Numbered from the stretch's first letter, positions 52,895 to 63,135 are shown. The stretch: DNA of 64,000 nt from Chitinophaga chungangae (GCF_017742215.1 NZ_JAGHKP010000002.1:285050-349049), one strand, 5' to 3'. The notes: generated by a model not told the origin, from the letters alone. Numbers and translations: made by a program.

Positions 52895-54223
52895 ATGAGC
52901 ATTCCAAACAAAAAAGTAGTGAATGGCTGGGCCATGTACGACTGGGCCAATTCAGTGTATAACCTCGTTATCACTACCACGTTTTTCCCTATTTTTTACC
53001 TCGGCGTTACCCGCAGCAAATTCGGTGGCGACGATGTGGAATTTCTCGGCGGCACCCTGAAAAACTCCGTGCTGTACGACTACGTGCTTTCCGCCGCCTA
53101 TCTCATTATCGCGATCAGTCTTCCCATTCTCTCTTCCATCGCGGACACGAGGGGCAATAAAAAGAATTTCCTCCGTTTCTTCTGTTACACGGGCGCGCTT
53201 GCATGCTCTTCCCTGTTTCTTTTCCCGAACCTGCCGCTGGAATTGTCCATGCTTTCCGTGATGCTGGCGGCCATTGGTTTCTGGGGCGGACTTGTGTTTT
53301 ATAATTCTTATCTCCCCGAAATCGCCGCGCCCGAATACCAGGACCGCGTGAGCGCACGCGGGTTTTCCTTCGGTTACCTCGGCAGCGTGCTGATGCAGCT
53401 GATCGGTTTTGCACTGGTAACACTTCACGGCGCGCTCGGCGTGAGCGAAGGAATGGCCGTGCAGATCACTTTCCTGCTCGTAGGCATCTGGTGGTTCGGT
53501 TTCGCGCAGGTCACCTTTAAACGCCTTCCCGCCTCTAAACCCGCCATCAGCGATCATACCGGCAGCGTGTTCAAAGACGGGTTCGTGGAGCTGAAAAAAG
53601 TGTACGCACAGGTAAGGGTGATGCCGGTGCTGAAACGTTTCCTCCGCGCGTTTTTCTTTTACAGCATGGGCGTACAGACCGTGATGATGGTGGCCGTTAT
53701 TTTCGCTTCCGTGGAACTGAAAATGGAATCCACCAACCTTATCATCTGCGTGGTGCTGATCCAATTGGTGGCTATCGTTGGCGCCTGGGGAATGGCGCGG
53801 CTTTCCGGCCGCTTCGGCAACTTTAAAGTGCTGATCGCCACCGTGCTGCTGTGGATCGGCGTGTGCATCAACGCGTATTATATCACCACCGAAACGCAGT
53901 TTTACATCCTGGCCATGGCCGTGGGCCTGGTAATGGGCGGCATCCAGTCGCTGAGCCGCTCCACTTACGCCAAACTGATCCCCGAAACACGGGACACGGC
54001 TTCTTTTTTCTCCTATTACGACGTTACCGAAAAAATGGCGATCGCCATCGGCGTGTTCAGCTTCGGTTACATCGAGCATATGACCAACAATATGCGCACT
54101 TCCGTGCTCGTATTGATCGGATTTTTCACGATCGGCCTCATCTGGCTTTTTTCTGCTTTGCAGAAACAACGTAGATTAGCAAACGGAAAACCGCAGGCGC
54201 CCGCGTTCGAAAACCGGGCATAA
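52895..54223 (+). CDS. MFS transporter, UMF1/Atg22-like
   Basis: The 442-residue protein has twelve predicted membrane segments and the UMF1 opening WAMYDWANSVYNLVITTTFFPIFY. Other recognisable stretches are SADTRGNKKN-like SIADTRGNKKNFL and GGIQSLSRSTYAKLIPE in the second half. The UMF1 family is related to the vacuolar effluxer Atg22 and its bacterial substrates are mostly unknown. It is 37 bp after the ABC ATPase gene in the same direction. Confidence 0.92.
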   Translation: MSIPNKKVVNGWAMYDWANSVYNLVITTTFFPIFYLGVTRSKFGGDDVEFLGGTLKNSVLYDYVLSAAYLIIAISLPILSSIADTRGNKKNFLRFFCYTGALACSSLFLFPNLPLELSMLSVMLAAIGFWGGLVFYNSYLPEIAAPEYQDRVSARGFSFGYLGSVLMQLIGFALVTLHGALGVSEGMAVQITFLLVGIWWFGFAQVTFKRLPASKPAISDHTGSVFKDGFVELKKVYAQVRVMPVLKRFLRAFFFYSMGVQTVMMVAVIFASVELKMESTNLIICVVLIQLVAIVGAWGMARLSGRFGNFKVLIATVLLWIGVCINAYYITTETQFYILAMAVGLVMGGIQSLSRSTYAKLIPETRDTASFFSYYDVTEKMAIAIGVFSFGYIEHMTNNMRTSVLVLIGFFTIGLIWLFSALQKQRRLANGKPQAPAFENRA

Positions 54224-54245
54224 CCGCCACGGCAAATTTGAACAG

Positions 54246-55085
54246 ATGCAACTACACACCATCAACACCGGCCTTTTTAAACTGGACGGCGGCGCCATGT
54301 TCGGCGTAGTGCCCAAATCTATCTGGCAGAAACTGAACCCGCCCGACGAAAACAACCTGTGCACCTGGGCCATGCGCTGCCTGCTGCTCGAAGACAATAA
54401 CCGCCTCATCCTGATCGATAACGGCATCGGCAATAAACAGGACGATAAGTTCTTCAGTCATTATTACCTCCATGGCGACGATACGCTCGACAAATCGCTG
54501 AAAAACCTCGGCTATCACCGCGATGATATCACCGACGTATTCCTCACCCACCTGCATTTCGACCATTGCGGCGGCAGCATCGAGCGGCAGGGCGACAAAC
54601 TCCTGCCCGCTTTCAGAAACGCCACTTACTGGAGCAACGAAGCGCACTGGAAATGGGCCACCAATCCCAACGACCGCGAAAAAGCCTCTTTCCTGAAAGA
54701 AAATATCCTGCCCATCCAGCAAAGCGGGCAGCTGAAATTCGTGGAGCAGAAAGACGGTGTAGCGTTTACCGATCACATGCGCGTGCGTTTCGCTTTCGGT
54801 CATACCGACGCCATGATGTTGCCCGAGATCCGTTACAACGGTCGTACCCTGGTATACATGGCCGACCTGCTGCCCTCCGCCGGGCACATCCCGCTGCCTT
54901 ACGTGATGGCTTACGATATGTTCCCGCTCACCACCCTCGAGGAAAAGAAACGTTTTCTCATGGAGGCCAACGAGCGGCAATATGTGCTGTATTTCGAGCA
55001 TGACCCGAACCTCGAATGCTGCACGCTGCAAAGCACCGAAAAAGGCATCCGGATGAAAGAATCGTTTCCCTTAAACGCATTGTAA
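54246..55085 (+). CDS. MBL-fold metallo-hydrolase, lactonase-like
   Basis: The 279-residue enzyme has the metal motif THLHFDHCGGS near residue 100, with further ligands in FGHTDAMM (about residue 182), an Asp in YMADLLPSAGHIP (about 205) and a C-terminal FEHDP. This subgroup includes quorum-quenching N-acyl-homoserine lactonases and related hydrolases; no quorum gene is nearby, so the substrate is unclear. It has no signal peptide. It starts 22 bp after the MFS gene and may be the last member of that transcript. Confidence 0.88.
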   Translation: MQLHTINTGLFKLDGGAMFGVVPKSIWQKLNPPDENNLCTWAMRCLLLEDNNRLILIDNGIGNKQDDKFFSHYYLHGDDTLDKSLKNLGYHRDDITDVFLTHLHFDHCGGSIERQGDKLLPAFRNATYWSNEAHWKWATNPNDREKASFLKENILPIQQSGQLKFVEQKDGVAFTDHMRVRFAFGHTDAMMLPEIRYNGRTLVYMADLLPSAGHIPLPYVMAYDMFPLTTLEEKKRFLMEANERQYVLYFEHDPNLECCTLQSTEKGIRMKESFPLNAL

Positions 55086-55111
55086 TTTATTCACCCATAA
55101 AACATTTAACC

Positions 55112-55555
55112 ATGCAGCAATCATTCTTACGTATTCTGCCCGTAGCCGTGGCCATGGCCCTCGCAGCCTGCGGCGGCAACACAACGGCGAGCAAAGCCGC
55201 CCTCGCCGATTCCCTCGAAATAGATTCCCTTTCCGCCGTGGTGATGGGCATTCACGACGAAGGCATGGCCCAAACGATGGCCATCCGCAGGCTGAAAACC
55301 CGCGTGGAGGAAGTGAAAGACAGTCTTGCCGCCAAAAAGGCCGACACAGCCGCCTACGCCACCGCCGGCCGTTTGCTGGACAGCGCCAATGCCGCGATGG
55401 ATGCCTGGATGCATGGCTACGACATGGAACTGAAAGACAAGACGGCCGCCGAGAAAAAAGCCTATCTCGAAGCCGAAAAAAAGAAGATCTCCGATGTGCA
55501 CGACCTGATGGCAAGCTCCATCAAAGGCGCTAAAACATTGCTGAAAGAAGAATAG
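55112..55555 (+). CDS. Small helical lipoprotein
   Basis: The 147-residue protein has a lipobox at MALAACGG (Cys20), so it should be lipidated in the envelope. The mature part is Ala/Lys/Asp-rich and helical (DSLSAVVMGIHDEGMAQTMAIRRLKTRVEEVKDSL and later EKKAYLEAEKKKIS), suggestive of a coiled coil. The start at 55112 is preferred because it gives the signal peptide; the frame runs 96 bp further upstream. I know no function for it. It lies between the lactonase-like and HerA-like genes, all on the plus strand. Confidence 0.75.
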   Translation: MQQSFLRILPVAVAMALAACGGNTTASKAALADSLEIDSLSAVVMGIHDEGMAQTMAIRRLKTRVEEVKDSLAAKKADTAAYATAGRLLDSANAAMDAWMHGYDMELKDKTAAEKKAYLEAEKKKISDVHDLMASSIKGAKTLLKEE

Positions 55556-55588
55556 TTCCCTATATTGATCTACTGAAAATCTATCCAC

Positions 55589-57145
55589 ATGGCTAACCAG
55601 GAAGCATTTCTCGAATACATCAAAAACGGCTATACGTTCAAAGGCGAACATTTTAAATTGGGCTGCGCCATGCTGAACGGTGAAGTGATAACGGGCGCGG
55701 ACGTGTTCCTCCCGCTCAAAACCCTCAACCGTCATGGTTTGATCGCCGGCGCCACCGGTACCGGCAAAACCAAAACCCTGCAGGTGATCGCCGAAGGGCT
55801 CAGCGACGCCAGCGTGCCCGTGATGCTGATGGACATCAAGGGAGACCTTAGCGGCATTGCCGCAGCGGGTGCTTCCAACGCGAAGATAGAGGAACGGTAT
55901 GCGAAGATCGGCGGCACATGGTCGCCCGCGGCCTACCCGGTGGAGCTGCTGAGCCTCAGCCACGAAAAAGGCGTGCGCCTCCGGGCCACCGTTACGGAGT
56001 TCGGCCCCGTGCTGCTTTCCAAAATACTGGAGCTGAACGATACGCAGGCCGGCCTGGTAGCCATGATCTTCAAATACTGCGACGACAACAAACTGCCGCT
56101 GCTCGACCTGAAAGACTTCAAAAAAGTATTGCAGTACGTGAGCGACGAAGGAAAAAAGGAACTGGAAAAAGATTACGGCAAAATATCCACCACTTCCACC
56201 GGCACCATTCTCCGCAAAGTGATCGAGCTGGAACAGCAGGGTGGCACGGTGTTCTTCGGCGAAAAATCGTTCGAGGTAGACGACCTGATGCATATCGGCG
56301 ACGACGGGCGTGGGAAAATTTCCATCGTGCGCGTAACGGACATACAAGACCGCCCGAAACTCTTTTCCACCTTCATGCTCAGCCTGCTGGCCGAACTGTA
56401 CGCCACGCTGCCGGAAGAAGGCGATATGGACAAACCGAAACTGGTGATGTTCATCGACGAGGCGCACCTGATCTTCCAGGAAGCCAGCGACGCGCTGCTG
56501 CAGCAGATCGAGACCATCATCAAACTGATCCGTTCCAAAGGCGTGGGCATCTTTTTCTGCACGCAAAACCCGATGGACGTGCCAGCTTCCGTGCTGGGAC
56601 AACTGGGCCTGAAAGTACAGCACGCTTTACGCGCGTTCACGGCCAACGACCGCAAGGCCATCAAACAAACGGCGGAAAACTATCCCCTCTCCGATTTCTA
56701 CAAAACAGACGAGCTGCTCACGCAGATCGGCATCGGGGAAGCGCTGGTGACCTGCCTCAGCGAAAAAGGCACACCTACCCCGCTCGCCGCCACCATGCTC
56801 ACCAGCCCCCGTTCCAGGATGGACGTGCTCACCGATGCGGAACTGGAAGCGCTGGTAAACGATTCCAAACTCGTCAAAAAATATAACACCGAGGTAGACA
56901 GCCAAAGCGCTTACGAGATCCTCACCGCCAAGCTGGAAGAAGCGGCGGAACGCACCAAAGCCGAAGAAGAGGAAGCACCCGCCAAAAAAGGAAGGGCGAA
57001 GGAAGAAAAAGGCCTCCTGGAAACGATCATGACCAGCTCCGCGGCAAGACAGGCCGGCCGAACCGCCGCTAACATGATCACGCGCAGCCTGCTGGGCGCG
57101 CTGGGCCTTGGCGGGAAAAGCAGAAAGAAAAGCAGCTGGTTTTAA
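55589..57145 (+). CDS. HerA-like/DUF853 ATPase
   Basis: The 518-residue protein has Walker A GATGTGKTK near residue 54 and Walker B FIDEAHLIFQE near 291, in the arrangement of the helicase-HerA-like DUF853 family. RGKISIVRVTDIQ-like text and GVGIFFCTQNPMDVPASVLGQLGLKVQHALRAFT follow. The C-terminus is Lys-rich, with GRTAANMITRSLLGALGLGGKSRKKSSWF. Members are predicted DNA-translocating ATPases; no NurA nuclease gene is beside it. It lies 33 bp after the small lipoprotein gene. Confidence 0.9.
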   Translation: MANQEAFLEYIKNGYTFKGEHFKLGCAMLNGEVITGADVFLPLKTLNRHGLIAGATGTGKTKTLQVIAEGLSDASVPVMLMDIKGDLSGIAAAGASNAKIEERYAKIGGTWSPAAYPVELLSLSHEKGVRLRATVTEFGPVLLSKILELNDTQAGLVAMIFKYCDDNKLPLLDLKDFKKVLQYVSDEGKKELEKDYGKISTTSTGTILRKVIELEQQGGTVFFGEKSFEVDDLMHIGDDGRGKISIVRVTDIQDRPKLFSTFMLSLLAELYATLPEEGDMDKPKLVMFIDEAHLIFQEASDALLQQIETIIKLIRSKGVGIFFCTQNPMDVPASVLGQLGLKVQHALRAFTANDRKAIKQTAENYPLSDFYKTDELLTQIGIGEALVTCLSEKGTPTPLAATMLTSPRSRMDVLTDAELEALVNDSKLVKKYNTEVDSQSAYEILTAKLEEAAERTKAEEEEAPAKKGRAKEEKGLLETIMTSSAARQAGRTAANMITRSLLGALGLGGKSRKKSSWF

Positions 57146-57192
57146 TCACAGCTTTTCGATAACGAAGGAAATCCGAAAAAATAATTCAAGAT

Positions 57193-58239
57193 ATGTCAGC
57201 ACCGATCAAAACAGGTTTATGTTCCTACGGCCACAGCGGCTACGCTTTCCATGCGCCGTTCATTCACGTGCACCCGGGCTTTGAGCTTACCGCCGTAGTG
57301 GAACGCAGCAAACATCTTACGCAGCAGCGTTACCCGTACGTAAAAATATACCCGGACGTACAGTCATTGTTCAAAGACCCGAACCTTGAACTGATCGTGG
57401 TGAACACCCCGAACTACACGCATTACGAATACGCAAAAGCCGCGCTGATGGCGGGGAAGAACGTGATCGTGGAGAAACCTTTCACCGTTACTTCCGCCGA
57501 AGGCGAAGAGCTGATTCAGCTTGCCGCTTCGAAAAAGCTGCTGCTGAGCGTGTACCAGAACCGCCGTTACGACAGCGACTACAAGATCGTCCGGAAAGTG
57601 GTGAACGACGGGCTGCTGGGCGACATCCTGGAAGTGGAATTTCACTACGACCGTTTCAAGGAAGAGCTGAGCTACAAAGCGCATAAAGAAGTAGCGCAGC
57701 CGGGAACGGGCTGCCTGTACGACCTCGGCTCGCACCTCATCGACCAGGCGCTCACCATTTTCGGCATGCCCAAAGCCGTGTTCGGCGATGTGCGCATCAT
57801 CCGCAAAGGTTCCGTGGTAGACGATTATTTCGAAATGCTGATGTATTACGACACCCTGCGCGTGCGCCTCAAATCCAGCTACCTGGTGCGTGAAGCGCTT
57901 CCCGCCTACATCCTGCACGGCCGCAAAGGTTCTTTCATCAAATCGAAGTCAGACATCCAGGAAGCCCTGCTCATGAAAGGCGTGCTGCCCGATACGCCGG
58001 ATTGGGGCGCTGAAGCGCCCAACGAATGGGGATTATTGCATACGGAGATCGACGGCAAAACCGTAAAAGAATACCTGCCCGGCGGCAACGGCAACTACCT
58101 GGACTATTACCAGGGCATTTACGCTGCGCTGCGCGAAAACAAACCCAACCCCGTAACGCCGGAAGACGGGCTGAATGTTGTAAAAGTAATTGAAGCTGTT
58201 TTCAAAAGCAGCGAAGAGGGCCGCGTGATCAACCTTTAA
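57193..58239 (+). CDS. Gfo/Idh/MocA-family oxidoreductase
   Basis: The 348-residue protein has a Rossmann start (GLCSYGHSGYAFHAPFI), the EKPFTVTSAEGEEL motif of the family near residue 95, and a central GCLYDLGSHLIDQAL with the likely catalytic Asp and His. It oxidises or epimerises a sugar or inositol with NAD(P). Its last 11 bp overlap the convergent recQ gene. It is flanked by the HerA-like gene, 47 bp away, and is probably in the same transcript or alone; the substrate cannot be read from sequence. Confidence 0.93.
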   Translation: MSAPIKTGLCSYGHSGYAFHAPFIHVHPGFELTAVVERSKHLTQQRYPYVKIYPDVQSLFKDPNLELIVVNTPNYTHYEYAKAALMAGKNVIVEKPFTVTSAEGEELIQLAASKKLLLSVYQNRRYDSDYKIVRKVVNDGLLGDILEVEFHYDRFKEELSYKAHKEVAQPGTGCLYDLGSHLIDQALTIFGMPKAVFGDVRIIRKGSVVDDYFEMLMYYDTLRVRLKSSYLVREALPAYILHGRKGSFIKSKSDIQEALLMKGVLPDTPDWGAEAPNEWGLLHTEIDGKTVKEYLPGGNGNYLDYYQGIYAALRENKPNPVTPEDGLNVVKVIEAVFKSSEEGRVINL

Positions 58240-60130
58240 CGGCGGAGAGCATGCCGTCTGCGTCACGCAGCACGATACCTTCTGCGATCAGGAACTGCAG
58301 GGTGGCCAACACCCTGCTTTCCTCCGCATCTACACGGTCTACCAGCGCCTGCACGGTTCCTTTCTCCCGCAGGGCTTCCACGATAACCGCAGCCAGTTCG
58401 CCAAACTCTCCCGGTTTGATTTCTCTTTTCGATTTTTTCACGCATACGTCGCAAACGCCGCAGGGCTGCGCGTTTTGCTCTCCAAAATAGGCCACCAGCT
58501 GCTGCGTGCGGCAGGTATTGCTGTTGCGCGCGTAGGCGGCAATGGCCGCGATGCGCCTTTCCATCACTTTTTTCCGCGCCTCCACCCGCGCCATATTTAC
58601 CTGCAGGAACTGCGCGCTGACGCGTTCTTCGAGGAAATTCAGCTGCGGATTGTCTTTACGCGGGTAATACCGGATGATCGCCTGCCGGTGCAATAGCTGA
58701 AGGTCGTGGATCACGTCCTGCTCGTCTATCCGCATCAGCCGCGCCACCTGTTTTTCGAATATGGGCACCGGGTTTTCGAGGATGCCTTCGTAAGTGCGCA
58801 ACAGTGTTTTGATGAGGGGCTCCATGGAAGGATTGGCCGTTTCATATTCGTCCATTCTTTCGCGGCCGGTCACGAATTCCACTTTCGAAGGGAGGTATAC
58901 GCTTTCGCTGAGCTGCCAGACGCCCTCCTGTTCCAGGATGCGCAGCACGCTGAGCGCGGTGGTGATATTGAGCGAAAAACGTTTTACAAATTCATTGATG
59001 TCGAAGTCGTAATACACGCCTTCCGTGCCTTTAGGCACCTGCAAAAAATTGACCACCGCCTGGAACACTTCGCGGATCTCGTCCAGCGACGGGAACTGCA
59101 GCGGGATGCGGGCTTCCATTTCGGAGATGTCCCGTTCGGAATACAACATTACGGCATAAGCTTTCTGTTCGTCGCGGCCCGCGCGGCCTGCTTCCTGGTA
59201 ATATGCTTCGATGCTTTCGGGCGGCGCGTCGTGGATCACGAGGCGCACGTCCGGTTTGTCGATACCCATGCCGAAGGCATTGGTGCATACCATCACGCGG
59301 ATGTCGTTTTTGATCCAGGCTTCCTGGCGGGCGGAACGTTCGGCGCCGGAAAGGCCCGCGTGGTAATAACTTGCGGTGATGCCGCGGGCGGACAAATGGC
59401 CGGCCACTTCTTTCGTTTGCCGCCGGTTGCGGCAATACACGATGGCGGCGCCAGGCACACGGTCCAGGATCTGCTGGATGCGGGTGAGTTTGTTTTCGCC
59501 TTCAGACACGCTGTAGGAAAGATTCGCCCGCGCAAAACTTTTTACGAACACGGCGGGGTTGCGAAGGTTGAGCTTTGCGCAGATGTCTTCCTTCACTTTT
59601 GGCGTGGCGGTGGCCGTGAGCGCGAGTACGGGCGCGTCGGGGAATTGTTCGCGGATGGATGCGACCTGCAGGTAGGCCGGCCTGAAATCGTAGCCCCATT
59701 GGGAGATACAGTGCGCTTCGTCTACCGCGATCAGTTTCACCGGCAGCACTTCGCAATACCAGAGAAAACGGCGGCTTTGCAGTCTTTCCGGGGACACGTA
59801 CAGGAATTTGATCTCCCCTTCGCGCGCCAGCGCCAGCACTTTTTCCACGTCGCGGGCCTGCATGCCGGCGTAAATGGCGAAGGCCGGGATGCCGCGTTTG
59901 TTAAGGTTTTCCACCTGGTCTTTCATCAGCGCGATCAGCGGTGTAACTACAAGGCAAAGCCCGTCGTTCATCATGGCCGGCACCTGGAAACAGATGGATT
60001 TTCCGCCGCCGGTCGGCAACAGCGCCAACGTATCCCGGCCGCCGGCAACGGACGCAACGATCTCGTCCTGCAAAGGCCTGAACTGCTGGTAACCCCAGAA
60101 GCGATGTAATATGGAAAGCGCGGAAACCAT
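58229..60130 (-). CDS. recQ: RecQ-family ATP-dependent DNA helicase lacking HRDC
   Basis: The 633-residue enzyme has helicase motif I LLPTGGGKSICFQ near residue 36, motif II VDEAHCISQWGYDFR, motif VI QEAGRAGRDEQKA, and the RQC zinc ligands CRTQQLVAYFG...CGVCDVC near residue 540. It unwinds branched DNA in repair. After the zinc region only about 70 residues remain and no HRDC domain is visible, unlike E. coli RecQ. It starts 5 bp after the channel gene stop and overlaps the oxidoreductase by 11 bp at its other end. Confidence 0.93.
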   Translation of the reverse strand: MVSALSILHRFWGYQQFRPLQDEIVASVAGGRDTLALLPTGGGKSICFQVPAMMNDGLCLVVTPLIALMKDQVENLNKRGIPAFAIYAGMQARDVEKVLALAREGEIKFLYVSPERLQSRRFLWYCEVLPVKLIAVDEAHCISQWGYDFRPAYLQVASIREQFPDAPVLALTATATPKVKEDICAKLNLRNPAVFVKSFARANLSYSVSEGENKLTRIQQILDRVPGAAIVYCRNRRQTKEVAGHLSARGITASYYHAGLSGAERSARQEAWIKNDIRVMVCTNAFGMGIDKPDVRLVIHDAPPESIEAYYQEAGRAGRDEQKAYAVMLYSERDISEMEARIPLQFPSLDEIREVFQAVVNFLQVPKGTEGVYYDFDINEFVKRFSLNITTALSVLRILEQEGVWQLSESVYLPSKVEFVTGRERMDEYETANPSMEPLIKTLLRTYEGILENPVPIFEKQVARLMRIDEQDVIHDLQLLHRQAIIRYYPRKDNPQLNFLEERVSAQFLQVNMARVEARKKVMERRIAAIAAYARNSNTCRTQQLVAYFGEQNAQPCGVCDVCVKKSKREIKPGEFGELAAVIVEALREKGTVQALVDRVDAEESRVLATLQFLIAEGIVLRDADGMLSAVKG

Positions 60131-60135
60131 TTCGT

Positions 60136-60741
60136 TTAATGTTTCTGTAAATAGGGTAACGACCAGCCTTTTTTCAGCGCGGTGAGCCGGATGCCGATCA
60201 CCAGCAGGATACTCGCGATCATGTTCCAGTCGCCGTCTACCCCGAGATGCCGCAGCCCGATGTACAAAGCTGCGCCCGCAAGACAGGCCGTGGCGTAGAT
60301 CTGCCGGCTGAAGATGAGCGGGATCTCGTTCACCATCATGTCCCTTATCACCCCGCCGAAAATGGCGGAGATCATGCCGAGGATCACCGCTGCCCAGGGA
60401 TGCACGCCGTAAAGCAGCGCTTTCTGCAAACCGATGACGGTATAAAAACCGATGCCCACCGTATCGAAGAAAAAGATGGAACGACGGAAACGCAGCAGCC
60501 GCGCGCGGAATAAAATGGTGATCAGTACGCCTGTGCCGATGGCGATGATGTAATTACCGTCTCCCACCCACACCGGGCGTACACCCAGGATGAGGTCGCG
60601 CATAGTGCCGCCGCCGATGGAAGTAACGAAGGCGGTGAAGCTCACGCCAAAAATATCGTGGTACATTTTTTTGTCCCAGGCCGCGAGAGCGCCAGACATG
60701 GCGAAAACGCAGGTACCGAAAAGGTCTAGCCAGTATATCAT
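60136..60741 (-). CDS. TRIC/UPF0126-type membrane channel protein
   Basis: The 201-residue protein contains two repeated membrane units, each with a glycine-rich signature: GVSFTAFVTSIGGGTMRDLILG near residue 32 and GMISAIFGGVIRDMMVNEIPLIF near 122. This doubled pattern is the bacterial TRIC (trimeric intracellular cation channel) family, formerly UPF0126, with seven membrane segments. It probably conducts monovalent cations. It follows the copper ATPase gene by 39 bp and precedes recQ by 5 bp. Confidence 0.92.
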   Translation of the reverse strand: MIYWLDLFGTCVFAMSGALAAWDKKMYHDIFGVSFTAFVTSIGGGTMRDLILGVRPVWVGDGNYIIAIGTGVLITILFRARLLRFRRSIFFFDTVGIGFYTVIGLQKALLYGVHPWAAVILGMISAIFGGVIRDMMVNEIPLIFSRQIYATACLAGAALYIGLRHLGVDGDWNMIASILLVIGIRLTALKKGWSLPYLQKH

Positions 60742-60780
60742 TCAGTCAACCGGTTATGATATACGAATTAACGACAAATT

Positions 60781-62889
60781 TTAATGGCTTACGTTTTTGA
60801 AGCGGAGACGAACGGAATTAATCGCCAGCACCACGTCCGAAAGCCCCATCACGAGCGCGCCCACGATCGGGTTAAGAAAACCCAGCGCCGCGACGGGAAT
60901 GGCCACCACGTTGTAGATGAACGCCCAGAAAAGGTTCTGTTTGATGGTGAGGTAAGTATGTTTGCCGAGGCCCATCGCCAGCGGCAGCGCGCCGAGGTGA
61001 TTGTTGAGCAGGATCACGTTTGCGCTTTGCATGGCCACCTGCGTGGAATCGCTGAGCGATATGCCGATGGTGGCTTTTGCCAGCGCGGGCGCGTCGTTGA
61101 TGCCGTCTCCCACCATGGCGGTGGGCGCGTGCTGCATCAGCTGGTCGATCTTTTGCAGTTTTTGCTGCGGTGATTGTTCGGCGAACACCTCATCGATACC
61201 CAGCTCTCCCGCCAGCTGTTCGCATTTGCGCCGCATGTCGCCGCTGAGAAGAATGGTGCGGATGCCGTTCTGTTTCAGTTCGGCGATCACTTTTTGGGCT
61301 TCGGGCCGCAGCTCGTCGATAAAATCGATCCAGCCGGCGAGCATACCGTTGCGCAGCAGGTAGATGCTATGTGTATCGTCTGTGGTCGCCTCTTTCGCCA
61401 TGATGTAAGATCCCAGCCTCCATTCGTTGCCTTCTTTGTCTTTAGCCGCCATGCCGGTGCCTTTATGTTCGCGCACCTGCTGCAACGGGGTTTCCGGAAC
61501 GCCTTTCCAGGCGGTGGCCAGCGAGCGGGCAATGGGGTGGGAAGAATATTTTTCGAGGCTGTACACCAGCGAGCGGAAGGTTTCGTTTTCCATCCCGATG
61601 GCTTTCCATTCCCCGATCTGCAATTTGCCCGTGGTAAGCGTGCCCGTTTTGTCGAACACGATCTGGCGGATATTGCGGAAAGATTCCAGCGTATTGGCGC
61701 CTTTGATGAGGATGCCGTTGCGCGCGGCGCGGCCCAGGCCCACCATCACGGCTGCGGGCGTGGCAAGGCCCATCGCGCAGGGGCAGGCGATCACCAGCAC
61801 GGCTACACTGCGCATGATGGCAACGTCCAGCGGGGTGCCGCCGATAAAATACCAGCCCAGGAAAGTAAGCAGGGCGATGCCCAGCACCACGGGCACGAAA
61901 ATACCGCTGATCCTGTCCGCCAGTTTTTGCATGGGCGGTTTGTTGTGCTGGGCCTGTTTTACCAGTTCGATGATGTAAGACAGCACCGTGTCTTTCCCCG
62001 TGGCCGTTATGTACATTTTGATACTGCCGTTGTCCAGAAGCGTGCCGCCGATCACTTTTTCCTTTTCATTTTTTGACACCGGCTCGCTTTCACCGGTGAT
62101 CATCGATTCGTTCACATGGCCGCTGCCCCAGTAAATAGTGCCATCCATGGGGATCTTGTCTCCGGTGTTGACCAGTACCCGGTCGCCTACACGCAGCGCG
62201 CTGTTGTCTACCTCGTCGATATGTTCTTCCCCTTTTTCGTTCACATGTATCTTTTTTGCTGCCGTATGCTGCATTTTGGCAAGCTCGGCAATAGCGGTGG
62301 TCGTGGATTTGACGGACCTTTCCTCCAGGAGGTTGCCCAAAAACACCAGGGTGAGAATGGCGGCGGCGGTTTCATAAAAAAGATAATCCGCACCCATGTT
62401 CATCAGCGTACCGGTAAGGCTGTACAGGAATGCGGCGGTGGCGCCCAGGGTAACGAGCACGTCCATGTTCGCCATCCCGTTCTTCAGCGACCGGAAGGCG
62501 CTACGGCCGAAATGCAGCATGCCGGCGATGTATACCGGCAGGGTAAGCGCCAATTGCACCCAGGCATTGTGCAGCCAGTGCCAGTTCACCCACATATGCA
62601 GCAGCAAAGGCGCCGTGAATACGAGGCAGAACCAGAACTTAAACGTAAGGGTGGTATAAAAAGGCTTCGTGGCGCCGCCCTGGTCGGGGAGCACAACTTC
62701 ATAGCCCAGGCTGTTGATACCGTTGATGATCTCCCCGGCGTTGGCGCCCTGGGGAACGTTAAAGCGCAATTCCTCCGTGGCTACGCTGATGGCCACATCT
62801 TCCATGCCTTTTTTCTCGAGGTATTTGGAAATGGTAAGGGCGCAGCTGGAGCAGTTCATCCCTTTTACCTTGCAACTGATCGTTTCCAT
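60781..62889 (-). CDS. copA: Heavy-metal-translocating P-type ATPase, copper type
   Basis: The 702-residue pump has one N-terminal heavy-metal domain with GMNCSSC, eight membrane segments, and the CPC motif in VIACPCAMGLATPAA that selects monovalent copper or silver. The catalytic Asp is in DKTGTLTTGK, the HP motif in SSHPIAR and the hinge in VGDGINDAPALAKA. It expels copper from the cytoplasm. Only one metal-binding domain is present, so it is on the short side of the family. No regulator or chaperone gene is adjacent. It is divergent from tsaE with about 245 bp between. Confidence 0.92.
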   Translation of the reverse strand: METISCKVKGMNCSSCALTISKYLEKKGMEDVAISVATEELRFNVPQGANAGEIINGINSLGYEVVLPDQGGATKPFYTTLTFKFWFCLVFTAPLLLHMWVNWHWLHNAWVQLALTLPVYIAGMLHFGRSAFRSLKNGMANMDVLVTLGATAAFLYSLTGTLMNMGADYLFYETAAAILTLVFLGNLLEERSVKSTTTAIAELAKMQHTAAKKIHVNEKGEEHIDEVDNSALRVGDRVLVNTGDKIPMDGTIYWGSGHVNESMITGESEPVSKNEKEKVIGGTLLDNGSIKMYITATGKDTVLSYIIELVKQAQHNKPPMQKLADRISGIFVPVVLGIALLTFLGWYFIGGTPLDVAIMRSVAVLVIACPCAMGLATPAAVMVGLGRAARNGILIKGANTLESFRNIRQIVFDKTGTLTTGKLQIGEWKAIGMENETFRSLVYSLEKYSSHPIARSLATAWKGVPETPLQQVREHKGTGMAAKDKEGNEWRLGSYIMAKEATTDDTHSIYLLRNGMLAGWIDFIDELRPEAQKVIAELKQNGIRTILLSGDMRRKCEQLAGELGIDEVFAEQSPQQKLQKIDQLMQHAPTAMVGDGINDAPALAKATIGISLSDSTQVAMQSANVILLNNHLGALPLAMGLGKHTYLTIKQNLFWAFIYNVVAIPVAALGFLNPIVGALVMGLSDVVLAINSVRLRFKNVSH

Positions 62890-63135
62890 CGCTTATCTGA
62901 TTATTCGGGGGGTTAACCGGATGCAGTGCAAAATTACCACATACGGCCTTTGAAAAGGAGTGATTTTATTGCAACGGCGGTGCTTTTTACGGCCCGGGGC
63001 GGAACGTTTCCGGCTATGGGAGCGGCTTACGGGGAAGGGGAACTATTATTGCAACACCCGTGCTTTTTCGGTGAGGCGCAGCGGGATAATGGGAGGGAAT
63101 TGCTAATTTTATGGCTTATACCAGGGATACAGCGT

